From Pollenia angustigena (lineage: Eukaryota > Arthropoda > Insecta > Diptera > Polleniidae), in NCBI GenBank assembly GCA_930367215.1, contig OV884060.1, positions 204,107,253-204,171,252 of the forward strand: 64,000 nucleotides of DNA. The letters are read 5' to 3'. The position numbers were made by a program, and so were the translations under genes. The notes beneath the pieces are model-generated. The model was not told the origin of the DNA, made no database searches, and saw only the letters and a list, made by a program, of their open reading frames with translations. Each line of letters opens with the position of its first letter. Position 1 is the stretch's first letter. Positions 23,195-35,062 of this stretch are shown one piece after another.

Positions 23195-24461
23195 AAAATG
23201 TTAACAATTTTGCGGGAATTGCCAGAAAAATATTTTTAAAATTCTGGACATTTTCAAAAGGGAAGTTCTAGGAACTTATTTTCAATGTAATAAAAACTCG
23301 ATTCACCCATGCGTTTCGAAAAATATTTTTATTGAAGACGACTTTTGAGAAAGAGAGAAATTATTTTATTCGGCAAGTTTTATCCTGTACCCTTGTTCTG
23401 TAACTTTAGTGAGAACTTCTTGCATCGAAAAGATGTGAAACAAAATATTCCATCGTTTCTCGAAAAGTGGGAAAAATGTGTGTCTGTAACTCATGTCGAA
23501 AACTATCAAAAGAGATTACGTCGTTACGTTATAAATGTCATAATATTGCACTCGAAGCCGATGTGACATTGCAGACGTTCAGAACGCCAGTAACACATAT
23601 CGTTGACGGCGACCAAAATTTACATAAATTGAAAATTTTTCAACGACGGCGGCGAAAACACAACCGTCGGCTATACCAAATTGTGTAAAGTGCGACTTTA
23701 ATGTTTGTTGTTTGCAAACGAGTTTTGAAAAAATTCGTATATATTATAAAAATATTAAAAGCAAAATAATAAAATAATGAAAAATGTGCCAAGAATAAAA
23801 TATTATTATTATTATTCTTTGCATTTTTAATTGTTTTTTAATGTTAAAATTTTTTCTCGCCTTATTTTTATTCGTGAGTTTATTTGTTACAGACACACTT
23901 TTTCTGTAAATTGGCTAGTAATTTTCTTACGTGACAGCTTGTACTCGCCAAAAAAAGTTGCAGACACAGTTAAGTGAGAAAAACAGCTGTTTGTTTCAAT
24001 TTATGGCATTTTTGTTTCATTTCACACATTTCAATCGAAAACTTTCTCGACGCGAGTGTTACAGAACATGGGCACTGAATTTATTAAAATTTGAATTCTT
24101 GTTCAGAACAAAATGAGCTGAGTTGCCACTTTTTTCAATTTGTACATAAAAGTTGAATTAAGCTGCCACATCATATAGAGTTTTTTTGCTTTTATATTAC
24201 AAAAATTCCATTTTTGCTGATTAAATAAAAATCATTATTAAATAAAAAAAAAAATTAATACAATCAAAAACAATTAGTATTGTAGTTATTTTGTTGAACT
24301 GTTTATGGTTTTTAATAATACTAAATATTGTTTAAAGTTAAGCACGAGCTCTGTGTTTACATTTGACAAAGAAAGACAAAAAAAAATGAAAAACAGAAAA
24401 ATGTACTTTGAACTTCAAGAAGAAATTTTTGACAAAAAGTACGAAGAAAAAAACAGATGTA

Positions 24462-24696
24462 AGTCCTAATTTACACTAGGGACATTTCTTGCTGGACAGA
24501 CGAAGTTTGAGGGCGAGGGTTCGAAAAGGTAGAGTGTGTAGTGCATGACTATTTGTACTGGACATTTTTTCATTTCTCTTTCTTGCTTTTCGTAGATAAC
24601 ATACAAGTATTAATTTCTGTCTTCTGGCTTCAGGTAAGATTAAAAGAAAATTCAAAAAATGTCCGGCAAGAAATGTCCCTAGTGTAAATTGGGACT
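24462..24696. mobile_element. MITE with 35-bp class inverted termini, copy 1
   Basis: Both ends carry AGTCCYAATTTACACTAGG followed by GACATTTCTTGCYGGACA in inverted orientation. 235 bp, non-coding. A second copy lies at 46128-46383 inside another element. The target duplication could not be fixed. Confidence 0.75.
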
Positions 24697-24734
24697 AAGG
24701 AATAACATGTAAAATCAATTAAAATGTAGTCGTC

Positions 24735-24835
24735 AATGGCTATGAATCGGCAAAACCCTCTGAAGAGATTGAGTGGTTACAATTGAAACATGTAAAGGTA
24801 ACCTGTCCGTGAAAGGCTGTGTTCGGCAGTCAAGT
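24735..24835 (+). repeat. tRNA-like repeat fragment
   Basis: Contains 'gattgagtggtt' (A-box-like), 'aacctgtccgtgaaa' and 'gtgttcggc' (decayed B box). It is homologous, in the opposite orientation, to 46740-46860, where the B box is intact. Confidence 0.4.
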
Positions 24836-24884
24836 TCAATATACATAAGTAGTTTACTAGTTGTGCTGCCATTTTTGTTTTTGG

Positions 24885-25185
24885 ATTTTAGGTAAATCGG
24901 AAAAAGTGGGCGGGTCAAAATTATCTTTCCGTAAAAACCAATGGCAATCATTTAAAAGAAAGAATCGTTTAAATCGGTCAAGCCGTTCTCAAGTTATCAA
25001 GTTATGCGCTTAGTAGAAAAAGTGGGCGTAAAAGTAGGCGTGGTAAATTTTTCTTTCGATGAAAACTTAAAATGCATTAATACGAACATTTGAAAGAAAA
25101 ATGTCTCAAATCGATGGAGCCGTTTTCTGATTTTAGGTAATTTGAAAAAAGTGGTCGTAAAAGTGGGCGTGAGCATTGTTTTTCC
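24885..25185 (-). repeat. Fragment related to the Helitron-like element at 47838
   Basis: Reverse complement of parts of 48100-48480, with repeated 'aaaaagtgggcgtaaaagt' and 'gatggagccgttttctga'. No ends were seen here. Confidence 0.55.
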
Positions 25186-25789
25186 GGACAAATTTTCCGA
25201 AGTGGGGGAATCGTTCTGCAGAACACTCTCAGTAAAAAAATTATTCTCCAAACAAAAATATTTTTGGAACGCATGGATGAATCCACCTTAACTTAAACTT
25301 AAGGTGTTGTAACATTAAATGCTACTAACTGCTTGATTATCAATATAAAAGGATGGCTGTAGGAAATATCGCCCAAAAAAAAATCGCCCAAAAAAAAAAT
25401 GAAAAATCGCCCAAAAAAATTGCATGTAAAATTGGGCCTGATTTCATAGGAAAAATGGCCCAAATTGTTGGGCTATTTATCGTTATTGTTGGGTGATTTT
25501 TCGTTTTTTAAATTCATAATGAAAAATCACCCAAAAATGTTGTATGAAAAATGGCCCAAAAAAATGGGCTATTTTTAAAATTCTACCATAATCTTACATA
25601 GCAGAGAAAACCATGTTTTATTATGGTTGCAAACAACAAAACTATTTTTCAAGAAACTAATTTAACCATTATATGGTTGTCGGCGACAATGATTTGAATT
25701 AAACATAATATCGGTAGAATTTTTTTAAAAATGGTTTTGTAGCTTTTTTCTCTGGGTGTATATATTAAATATATACATATATATCGAAA

Positions 25790-26190
25790 ATAAGGATTTT
25801 CTCTTCTATGGTATAACAAAGACCGGCTTCGCTAACTAAAGCTTCTCTGTATAGCCGGCCTTTGGCCGGGCGCAAGGATTTTCTCCTCTATGGTATAACA
25901 AACACCGGCTTCGCTAACTAAAGCTTCTCTGCGTAGTCGGCCTTGTTCGGAAACAAGGCAGTTTTTCGAAGCTTTACTTAGCGAAACCGGTTTTTGTTAG
26001 ACCATAAAGGAGAAAAGCCTTGCGCACGGCCGAAGGCCGGCTATACAGAGAAGCTTTAGTTAGCGAAGCCGGTCTTTGTTATACCATAGAGGAGAAAATC
26101 CTTGCGCCCGGCCGAAGGCCGGCTATACAGAGAAGCTTTAGTTAGCGAAGCCAGTATTTGTTATATCATAGAAGATGAAATCCTTATTTT
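25790..26190. repeat. 82-bp core repeat, head-to-head array
   Basis: The unit includes 'ggtataacaaacaccggctt', 'cgctaactaaagcttctctg', 'catagccggccttcggccgg' and 'gcgcaaggattttctcctct'. Units point one way to about 25965 and the other way from about 25985. Each unit holds its own GC-rich palindrome (gccggccttcggccgg). Confidence 0.85.
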
Positions 26191-26200
26191 GGATATCATA

Positions 26201-26814
26201 CCCAGCAAAAACTTACATTGCAAAGTAATGAGTTAAAAAGCTAATATAACGACTCTTCACTACTTATACATTGGCATTTTAACTCATTATTTTAACACGG
26301 TGATGTCATTGGAGGCAAGTACTTACCTCCCTCGCTTACAAATAGGGAGTTAAAAAGTTATTACTCCGATGTCACCAAAATTACAACTAACATTGAATGA
26401 CTTTAAAAAAATTTTTTTTGTTACTTTTTTTATTATTTTTTTTTTCTATTTTTTCTTATTTTATTTTACTTTATTTTTTTTTTCTATTTTTTCTTATTTT
26501 ATTTTACTTTGTTTTATTTTTTATTTTGTCTCTGGTGGGATTCGATCCGCCAACCTCGGTGCTGATAGACTAGCTCACTACCAGCTAGTCTACTGGGGCA
26601 GTGTAGTTTTTGTATAAAAAAACGTTGTTTTACTCAATTAAGAGCGTAAATATGAGATTAAATTATTGTAGGCAACTTCTTACCACCCTCGCTTACAAAT
26701 AGGGAGTTAAATAAGTCATTACCAAACTACTTCTATGTAATAAAGATGGTATGTAGTAGTCATTGAAAAGTAAGTTGTTCAGTAATGGCATGTCATTACC
26801 AAGTTTTTGCTGGG
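26201..26814. mobile_element. 614-bp MITE with TA duplication, carrying a tRNA-like B box
   Basis: Inverted termini CCCAGCAAAAACTT / AAGTTTTTGCTGGG, flanked by TA on both sides. Subterminal 'ccctcgcttacaaatagggagtt' units occur at both sides. Inside, the minus strand reads GGATCGAATCCCACC (B-box-like) after TAGCTGGTAGTGAG (A-box-like), so part may derive from a tRNA gene. Inserted within foldback 25355-27551. Confidence 0.7.
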
Positions 26815-27764
26815 TATATATTATTTCTAAAGCACTTTTTTTTGTCGGTTGCAAATATCTCCCATACCACCGCATCAAATTTAATGAATGATATCTCATT
26901 TCAAAGCTTATTTCTAACACTAATGACGAAAAATAATTAGAAATTGAAAAATTAATATTTTCATTGATAAAAATTACGGTGCGAAATATTCGCACGGGTC
27001 ATCTAGTATATATTTAATATATACACCCGGAGTAAAAGCTATAAAAATATTTTATCCATATTATGTTTAATTTAACCAAATCATTGTCACCGACAACCAT
27101 ATTATGGTTAAATAAGTATCTTTAAAAAAATCACTTGAAATTTTAACGGTATTTTAAAAAAAAATTTACACATTTTTGATTATAAGTTAAGTTGCGGACG
27201 TTGCAAAGTGTCATAACGTCCTCGCCCTCGTCTTCGATGGACATTATGACACTTTAAAAGTGTCCAAGGACACAACGACAATGGACGTTATGACATGTCA
27301 CCTAAATTTATATGAATAATAAACACTTTTTTGCAAATTTAGTAATTTTTTTTTTTTTTTTTTGGGAAAAAATTCGTTTATGCTTTTTGGGTCATTTTTC
27401 ATTTTCTTTTTGGGCCCTTTTTCGTTTTTTTTTGGGCAAAATTTCATATTTACCTTTTTGGGTCATTTTTCATGTTCGCTTGGGCTTCATTTGGGCGATT
27501 TTTAATGTTTTTTTTTGGGCCATTTTTCTTTGGGCGATATTTCCTACAGCCTAAAAGGATTTGTTTCTTTGTTTGTTTGTTGAGAAAGAATTTTGAACTA
27601 GTGTTAATGATAACCTAATTGTAATTCGATTGAGGAGCTTTTTAATAATCATATATTTGGTGAACGGAATTGTGTCTTTATTTCCAGCGGCACTTCAATC
27701 AAAAGTTTTGAATAAATCTGAAATATACTTAAATGCTACTCATATTTACTTCTCTTTTTATACC

Positions 27765-29350
27765 CTTCACCGCAGTTTGTCATTCCGTTCGAAATTTCTA
27801 CAACATTTATCTAAGACCCTATATACACTGGGTACTTATGGGTAGCGGGGTTGATTTAACGATATCTTTGTGTATGTTGAAACCCCATAAATGATGGGGA
27901 CTAGGTTGTTATATATTTAGGTTACATTTACTCCGTTAAAGTTTGCTAGTAAAATGCGGCCACTTCGGTCCACAAAAAACTGAAATATAAGCAAAAAACC
28001 ACGACTGCCTCTAATTTTTACCAATAAAATCCATCATGGTTGTTGTTTCTTTTTATTTTCATTTATTGAATTTTAAAACTTTTAGAGTATATATGGCCGG
28101 GAAGTAGAATAGGCCAAATAAATTTTTTGAATTTTAAAGTTGGCGTGGTTACTCCCATACAAAGGCAATACATATTTCTGTATACAGACTTATATGGAGA
28201 ACGGCAAGAGCTAAAGTTTCTAAATTTGGTAAAAATATCGCGGTTATCAATAATCCTGACAAAATCTAGGCGGGATTGGGCGTGGCACATAAAAGATTTA
28301 TTTATATCTGGAGAACGGAATCATCATTAAATTTCACACAGACGAAGCATCAAATCTATCCAAAATTTTATATTGCTTAATAAAAAATAACACTTTTTAT
28401 TTACGTATAAACAGGGTGGCGCAGAATGAGCTATGTATATAGTTTATAAATTACTATATTTACTATATTTTCTGTTTTGAACATGCGTTCTATTTTTAAC
28501 CTATTTTTCATACATTTTCGCAATATTTCGGGTCTAGTGGCCATGATTTTAATTGAATGTTGCCTTTTATTTGGGGGTTGATTCCTGGATTTTTAAAATA
28601 CACTCTCTCTTTTAAATATCCCCAAAGAAAACTGGCACGAGCCATTAAGTCCGGTGAAAGTGGAGGTCAGTTGGATTTTAAATATCCCCAAAGAAAACTG
28701 GCACGAGCATTTAAGCCCGGTGAAAGTGGAGGTTAGTTAAAATCGATTGTGTGCAAAATAAAGCGTTCGTCGAATATGTTCCTAACCAAAGCCATTGAGG
28801 TTCCTGCTGTTGAAACCAATAGGCCAAACAGAATAAAAATATTTTATCAGACGATTTTATCAGAATAAAAATATTTTATCAGACGACAAATTATTCCTCA
28901 TGTGAGTTCTTGTTAATTTTCGAAAATGATAGTATAAGAAGGAATGTTATTACAGTTTTCGGATAAAACTTTTAATCAAAAGTTTTCAACATTCAAATTT
29001 TTAAAACATAAAGAAGTTTTACAAATTTAACATAGTGAAATGCCGTGTAAATGAAATCTTTCGATTGACTTTTTTACTTGTATATGAAACAATGTTAGGG
29101 CGTAATACCACATTTGAGAAGTGGGCTTTGTACCTCCCATAAAGGGTTATTATAGATTTCTGCATATCGGGAGAACGGGAAGATACTATCGTCCATAGTA
29201 AAAGTACAACTTTCAGTTCTTTAGTAAAAAATGGCTTCGTAATCAATACTCGAGATCTGTTTAAAAAAATTTTTAACAGGTTTAGCAAATCACACCATTT
29301 TGAAGGGTACATAAGATTAGGCATAGCCGAATATAGCGCTCTTAATTGTT
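27765..29350 (+). repeat. Dispersed repeat family R2
   Basis: Opens TTTTATACCCTTCACCGCAG..GTCATTCCGTTCG and closes with GGCATAGCCGAATATAGCGC. The end layout resembles R1 (TATACCC at one end, a 'ccgaatatag/ccgactata' end at the other) but the sequence differs. A second head-like copy is at 49733-49900. The limits are approximate and the copy is interrupted by the transposase relic. Confidence 0.45.
28490..28830 (-). pseudogene. mariner/Tc1-type transposase relic (C-terminal part)
   Basis: The minus strand reads PLSPDLMARASFLWGYLKER followed by VYFKNPG, the signature SPDL..FLWGYL(K)..VY of insect DD34-type transposases downstream of the second catalytic Asp. Upstream pieces in shifted frames (STAGTSMALVRNIFDERF) match the stretch usually preceding it. 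A 66-bp tandem duplication (28610 and 28676 onward) repeats the SPDL segment, and frameshifts and stops break the frame. Not functional. Confidence 0.7.
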
Positions 29351-29559
29351 CATATTAACATTTTTCTTGAAGTCGTAAGGTATGAAAAACATGCATTGCA
29401 TTGAGGCGAACACTCGTGGTGCGGACCTCCAGCTTAAAAATAAAGAAAAAGTGTCAACAGAATCAAAGCTTTATGTGTGTTTTATTTAACTTTAATTTTA
29501 AAACCGAGAAATGGATAACCCGTTATTTGAATAAAAATTAATTTTCAGAAATAACATTT

Positions 29560-29677
29560 ACGGCCAATTTCACCAAGCTCAGTTAAAACTAACTATTGCT
29601 TTAACTTCCAGTCAACAATACCTTTTGGCAGTTATAACTGATAGTTAATCATAACTGAACTTGGTGAAATTGGCCGT
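29560..29677. mobile_element. 118-bp palindromic MITE
   Basis: Ends ACGGCCAATTTCACCAAG / CTTGGTGAAATTGGCCGT. It folds into one long hairpin through 'ggcagttataactg'. It is the same family as 23074-23194. Confidence 0.75.
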
Positions 29678-30083
29678 TAACGTTTTGAACTGATCTCCTA
29701 CAAAACTAAATAAATTGAGTTAAGCACTATTCCCTTATTGCCACAGATATATTTATACTCAAATAAATATTCAAATTCGAAACTTTTTTATTAATTTGAG
29801 AGTCTTTGTTTTGATCTCTAAATTCGCCATCTCTTCTCTTAACGTTTTATTAAATTTATTTCATTGTTTTATTTGTTTCGTGAGAAAATTCTACAGTTGA
29901 CCTACCTCACTATGTATGCTTCGGTATTTCAAGCATTCAAATCAGTTCAAGTTTATCTTTCTTGAGCAAATTTTCTTTAAAAGAATGCCGGCATTTGTTT
30001 AACAGCCACATTGACGCTTGATTTTATTTGAATGTTTGGCAAAATGCCAAAAATTTTAAAAAGCCACTACTACATTCACTTAC

Positions 30084-30175
30084 CTTGGCATCCGAGTATA
30101 ATTGTATCACCAATGCGAACACTCGTATTTTTTAGTTCGTTTGTAAATATCGGTGGGGGAGCCGTGTTAGTCACA
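30084..30175 (-). CDS. Strn-Mlck: Stretchin-like short exon, first strands of an Ig
   Basis: Too short to be obvious as an ORF, but well supported. The acceptor TTTCAG lies above 30175 and the donor GTAAGT follows 30084. The previous exon ends AG, so the first base completes AGT (Ser). Thirty codons follow (VTNTAPPPIFTNELKNTSVR, IGDTIILGCQ) and then a G that joins the exon at 22770. This supplies strands A and B with the first Ig Cys. The Trp and the second Cys come from the next exon. Confidence 0.8.
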
Positions 30176-30235
30176 CTGAAAGAGTAAAATTGAGTACAAA
30201 AATCATAGCAAAATATATAAACAAGAGTATTTCAC

Positions 30236-30720
30236 CTATCAGCGGGTTTTAAAGATCCCTCTCTACTGCCACGACCAACAACATGTAGTTTGGAGCTTGA
30301 ATAAGATTTGCCCACACAATTAATCGCTTCACAAGTGTAGGTGCCCAACGATGTGGGATCATCTGCATTGGCTGTAAGGGCAAATACATCACCGGCCTTG
30401 ATCTCTTTGGAATCCTTAAACCATCGCAATTGAGGTGTAGGTACACCAACGACTTTGCATTCCAGCGACACCGTGCCCTGTGGTGTTAATATTGCTCTCA
30501 ATTCTTCGATAAATTCTGGAGCTTTGTAGGCCTTTGGAACTAAAACGGTTAAATTTGATATACAAGAATTACGGCCACCAAGGTTTTCGGCCATAACCAT
30601 CCATTGACCGCCATCTTCCAATGTTACAGGGCTTATTTCGATATAATAGAAAGTTCCCTCATAAACTTCTTTTATTCGATCGTTCTGACATACTCGGCGA
30701 TCATTTCGAAACCAGGTGAT
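30236..30720 (-). CDS. Strn-Mlck: Stretchin-like exon, two Ig domains
   Basis: Begins ITWFRNDRRV directly after a phase-0 acceptor (TTTTAAG) and completes the Ig begun in exon 31071-30780 (GGQWMVMAENLGGR; the strand-F Cys is replaced by Val). The linker VPKAYKAPEFIEEL follows, then a full Ig (LECKVVGVPTPQLRWFKDS, LGTYTCEAINCVG). A polar tail ends at donor GTGAAA after AG. The second Ig and its linker are near-duplicates of those at the start of the giant exon, showing that the Ig doublets arose by tandem duplication. Confidence 0.85.
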
Positions 30721-30779
30721 CTTAAAAATATTTGTAAATTACAAAAGAAATTATTTGAAAAAACAAATCAAATGTTTAC

Positions 30780-31071
30780 CTTCACATCCGTGGAACTGTG
30801 TATTTCGGTTATTAGTCTGGTACTCGAACCAACTCTCACTTGTAAATCTTTTAATCGTCTGGCAAATTTAGGTGGATCATCGCCCGTTGATCTGTCCTCA
30901 ACTATGAGTTGGACATCTTTTCGTATGACATCGTTGCTTTTCGTTTTAGCAAAAAGCGTGTAATGGCCAGCATCTTCTCGTTGCACATGTTCAACTGCCA
31001 ATTGAACTGCATTGCTGGTCTTTGTAATACGAAAGCGATCTGAATTATAAATGGGAACTTCACCGCGACTC
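30780..31071 (-). CDS. Strn-Mlck: Stretchin-like exon, Ig half-domain plus start of next Ig
   Basis: Acceptor TTAACAG above 31071, donor GTAAAC after 30780. One base completes an incoming codon, then SRGEVPIYNSDRFRITK and DAGHYTLFAKTKSND, the D-to-G strands of an Ig. A linker and the first strands of the next Ig follow (PPKFARRLKDLQVRVG, ending DVK). Strands A-C of the first Ig are not encoded here. They must come from an upstream exon I could not find, or be absent in this isoform. A start codon inside this exon is unlikely. Confidence 0.75.
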
Positions 31072-32494
31072 CTGTTAAGCAAAAGTGGACAAATGCAAAA
31101 AGGTTTTAATTTAATTATCAGTATTAAGAAATTTAAATAAAACTTGGTACTGATGTACAGATTTTCTTTTTTCTCAATTTTAAAATGCTTTTGTTAATAT
31201 CAGTTCTAGATTGAGCATCCTTTTACGCCAAAGTTCTTTTAAAAAATATTTACATATGCACAAACATAAATGTTTGCCATTTTAGCACTAAATTCAATTT
31301 TTTTATTAAAAATTTGTTTATTGTTTAGAAATGTGCTTAAGATTTTACTTCTGTAGCACGAAAATAAATGCATCAATTTACATATTTTGCTTTTGAAGAA
31401 TATATTTGGGGTATTCACAAGGTGTGCTATCATGTTATATTGTCATAATGTTCTAACATTTTACAATGGCTCAAAAATATTGTTGTAGCTTTGTAAACAA
31501 AAAGTGTCTTAAATGAATAGAACTTTGCTTGCTATGTTTATTGTGCTGTCGTAATTAATCAGAAGAGACCAGCGTTGAGCGGCTGAGCCATGGCGCGTTA
31601 GTTTTAGTAGTCGTCGCAGTAGATGGTATAGTTTAATCCGGCTACCATCCGAATAAACCTGCGGCTAGCAATTTTTGCAACATATCACTTGTGGCGTCAA
31701 ATTAGATCGGCTTAGGATTCTGCTGTTTGGTAAACAAACAAAATAAAATTTATTTGTGATTTTCGTTTAAAAAATAGAAGATAGTCCGGTAAGATCTAAT
31801 TAAATTTATTAATTCATGGACTAGAACAAAAAAATATTTTTATTTAAGGTAAATTTGTATCTTTTTATATTTGTTTTAAATCAGATTTAAATTCAAAATA
31901 GAACACACTAAATTATGAGGGATTGTTCACAACAGTCGTATTTTTTCTTGTTATTATTTTAAGACATATGACTTTATCACACCTTGTGAATCCCCCAATT
32001 ATGTTTGCGTTTAAACACATTATAAACGCCGCTTTCTAGCAGCTCTAGCTATAAAATATTTCAATTACTCTCAGACATGTTATAAATATCCAGTTGTGAA
32101 GTAAAGTTGAAATCGGCCAAATTTCTAAAAACATTCTTTGTTGAAAGTTCTTAAAAAAATTGTCTTTTATTCACTTCAAACTTTGAGTACTGCTTTTCTT
32201 TAACTTTAACTTTACACTTTTACACAAATCTTACGTATTTTGCTGAAAATACAGCTCAAACAACAATTCAATGAGGGAAGCATTTTCGTTATAATACTTA
32301 AGATCTGTGTAAAAGTGTTAAATGGCCTTTACAAGTACCTCGTTTCTGTATTTCTCGCATTGAAAAGGTTTTCGTATGATGGTAGGTATTCAACTGGGAC
32401 GAATAACGTATTTCGTGTAACGGCAAATTAAAAGTTATTTCAGATTTTGATTCATAGAAAAATTTTATTAAAAATAAATTTTGTGTTCCCAAAT
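31072..32494 (-). other. Upstream intron, unique part
   Basis: AT-rich with no recognised element. The patch 31560-31730 is conspicuously less AT-rich ('gcgttgagcggctgagccat', 'gtagtcgtcgcagtagatgg') and could hold an alternative first exon or an enhancer. No phase-compatible donor is evident. Confidence 0.4.
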
Positions 32495-32697
32495 GGCGCT
32501 GCGAAATTTGGCCCCAGGAAATATGGCCCCAAAAAATAAATGAAAATTGACCCCAAATTTGGGGCTATTTTTCATAGTGCAATAATACCACATTTTTTTA
32601 ATGAAAAATAACCCTAAATATAAAATGAAATATGAGCCTAAATTTGGGGTAATTCTTCATTATGAAAAATCACCTCAAAATTTATAATGAATTTTAA

Positions 32698-35062
32698 GGC
32701 GGTGCGTAAAATGACCCCAGGAAATATGGCCCCAAAAGGAAAATGAAAAACGGCCCCAAAATTTTACATGAGACACAACAACACGCAATTTTGGCACAAT
32801 TTTATTGTTTTTTTTTTGGGTTATTTTTCATTTTTTCGTTAGGGTGTTTTTGCATTTTAAGAGGAATGAAAATTGACCCCAATATCATGGAATGAAAAAT
32901 GGCCCCAAATAAAATCACAATTTTTTCTTTGGGGCTATTTGTCGTCTACTAATAAAAAAATGCAAATTTTAAGAAATGAAAAATCACCGCAAACATTTTT
33001 ACACAAATTTTATAAAATTCTATGTAAAAGTTTTTAGGGATAGTATAAAAAACCCGAATTCTTATACCAAAGTAGAGAAAATCCTTGCCGGTTATGCAGA
33101 GATGCTTTCGTAAGCGGAGCCGGTGTTTGTTATACCACAGAGGAAAAAATCCTTGAGCCCGGCCGAAGATCGGCTATTAAGAGGAGCTTTACTGAGCGAA
33201 GCCAGAATTCGTTATATCATAGAAAAGAAAATCCTTGCGCCCGGCCGAATGCCTGCTATGTAGTGAAGCTGTGGTTAGCGGAGCCAGTGTTCGTTATACC
33301 AAAGAGAAGAAAATCCTTTCACCTGGCCGAAGGCCGGCTATACAGAGAAGCTTTAGTTAGCGAAGCCAGTGTTCGTTATACTGTAGAGAAGAAAATCCTT
33401 TCGCCCGGCCGAAGGCCGTCTATAACGTGAAGCTTTAGTAAGGGCTGTAGGAAATATCGCCCAAAGAAAAATGGCCAAAAAAAAAAAAAATGAAAAATCG
33501 CCCAAATGAAGAATCGCCCAAAAGAACATGAAAAATTACCCAAAAAGTTATATATGAAATTTTGCCCAACAAAAACGAAAAAGGGCCAAAAAAAAATGAA
33601 AAATGACCCAAAAAGCAAAAACGAATTTTTCCGAAAAAAAATTAAAAATTACCCAATTTGCAAAAAAGTGGTTATTATTCATATAAATTTAGTACCATAC
33701 AAGTGTAAGTTTTATGTAAAAAATTGCATTCTATCTTCAACAGCTGCTCGGCAGTAAGGACAGTAATACCGGCTGCGCAAACTTCGCTAAGCTTCTCTGC
33801 ATAGCCGGCCTTCGGCCGGGCGCAAGGATTTTCTCCTCTATGGTATAGCAAACACCGGCTTCGCTAACTAAAGCTTCTCTGTATAGCCGGCCTTCGTCCG
33901 GGCGCAAGAATTTTCTCTTCTATGGAAGAACAAGTACCGGTTTCGCTAAGTAAAGCTTCTAAAATCTGCCTTGTTTTCGAACGAAGGCCATATACGCAGA
34001 GAAGCTTTAGTTAGCGAAGCCGGTGTTTGTTATACCATAGTGGGGAAAGTCTTGCGCCCGGCCGAAGGCCGGCTATACAGAGAAGCTTTAGTTAGCGAAG
34101 CCGGTGTCTGTTATACCATAGAGGAGAAAATCCTTGCGCCCGGCCGAAGGCCGGCTATACAGAGAAGCTTTAGTTAGTGAAGCCGGTGTTTGTTATACCA
34201 TAGAGGAGAAAATCCATGCGCCCGGCCGAAGGCCGGCTTTGCAGAGAAGCTTTAGTTAGCGCAGCCGGTATATATTATATCCTTGAGGAGAAAATCCTTG
34301 CGCCCAAAAGTGTTTTCGTTATATATTTAATATAAACACCCAGAGAAAAAACAACAAACTTATTTTTAAATAAATTACAATTATATTAAATAAAGATGGC
34401 CCGAAAAAATGGGCTATTTTTCATATAATATTTTTGGCTGATTTTTCATAACGAAAAATCACCCAATTTAAAAAACGAAAAATCACCCAATAATAACGAA
34501 AAAAAGCCCAAAAATTTTGGGTCACTTTTCATATGAATTAGGCCCAATTTTACATGGAATTTTTTTGGGTGATTTTTCATTTTTTTTTTTGGGCCATTTT
34601 TCTTTGGGCGATATTTCCTACAGCCTTTAGTAAGCAAAGCCAGTGTTCTTTATACCAAAGAGAAAAAAATCCTTGCGCATTTTCGAAAGCCCAACCATGC
34701 TTTCAACCGTACGATTTTTAAACTGTTTAATTTTCCGGATTTTGAAATCGGGATTCTAAATTTGGGATTTTTAGTTTCGGGCATATGAACTCCACCCAAC
34801 ATTTTTAATATAACTTTTTTTATGCTCTTTTTTGGGGTTAAAATTCATTATAAATTTTGAGGTTATTTTTCATAATGAAGAATTACCCCAAATTTAGGGT
34901 CATATTTCATTTTATTTTTAGGGTTATTTTTCATTTTTTTTTTGGGGTAATTTTTCATTAAAAAAATGGGGCCATATTGCATTATGAAAAATAGCCCCAA
35001 ATTTGGGGTCAATTTTCATTTTTTTTGGGGCCATATTTCCTGGGGCCATATTTCGCAGCGCC
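32698..35062. mobile_element. Foldback family II, element Y, nested in X
   Basis: Termini GGCGGTGCGTAAAATGACCC and, inverted, GGCGCTGCGAAATATGGCCC, both followed by CAGGAAATATGGCCCC. A perfect 9-bp duplication GAATTTTAA flanks it (32689-32697 and 35063-35071). Inside are phrase arrays, 82-bp repeats at 33060-33440, and the inserted family I copy 33443-34625. No transposase ORF. Confidence 0.8.
33443..34625. mobile_element. Foldback family I, copy b (1,183 bp)
   Basis: Same GGCTGTAGGAAATATCGCCC termini, continuing AAAGAAAAATGGCC. A perfect 9-bp duplication TTTAGTAAG (33434-33442 and 34626-34634) interrupts one 82-bp unit of element Y. The centre is a head-to-head 82-bp array (about 33780-34310). 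Arms are phrase arrays of 'cccaaaa-tgaaaaat'. Confidence 0.9.

Larger units (their letters stand above)
25355..27551. mobile_element. Foldback element family I, copy a (2.2 kb)
   Basis: The terminal inverted repeat starts GGCTGTAGGAAATATCGCCC and its complement ends at 27551. It is flanked by a perfect 9-bp duplication TAAAAGGAT (25346-25354 and 27552-27560). Each arm carries an array of 'ATGAAAAAT-NGCCCAAA' phrases. An inner inverted repeat is built on 'atatatttaatatataca', and two inverted runs of the 82-bp core repeat sit at 25795-26180. A MITE (26201-26814) has landed beside the core. There is no ORF of transposase type. The 9-bp duplications and repetitive foldback arms are like Drosophila FB elements, which are linked to MULE transposases. 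Confidence 0.85.
22771..30083 (-). other. 7.3-kb intron filled with mobile-element remains
   Basis: Bounded by donor GTAAGTG at 30083 and acceptor TTGCAG at 22771. It holds the foldback 25355-27551, two copies of palindromic MITEs, a tRNA-like repeat, the R2 repeat and a mariner-type relic, all listed separately. The stretch 23330-23700 is less AT-rich than its surroundings and has a short open frame, but I recognise nothing in it. No exon was seen in the rest. Confidence 0.7.

Noticed and set aside
23345..23690. 73-codon frames in a less AT-rich patch of the 7.3-kb intron
   Set aside because: No known motif, overlapping alternative frames and no splice context. Left as unexplained intronic sequence.
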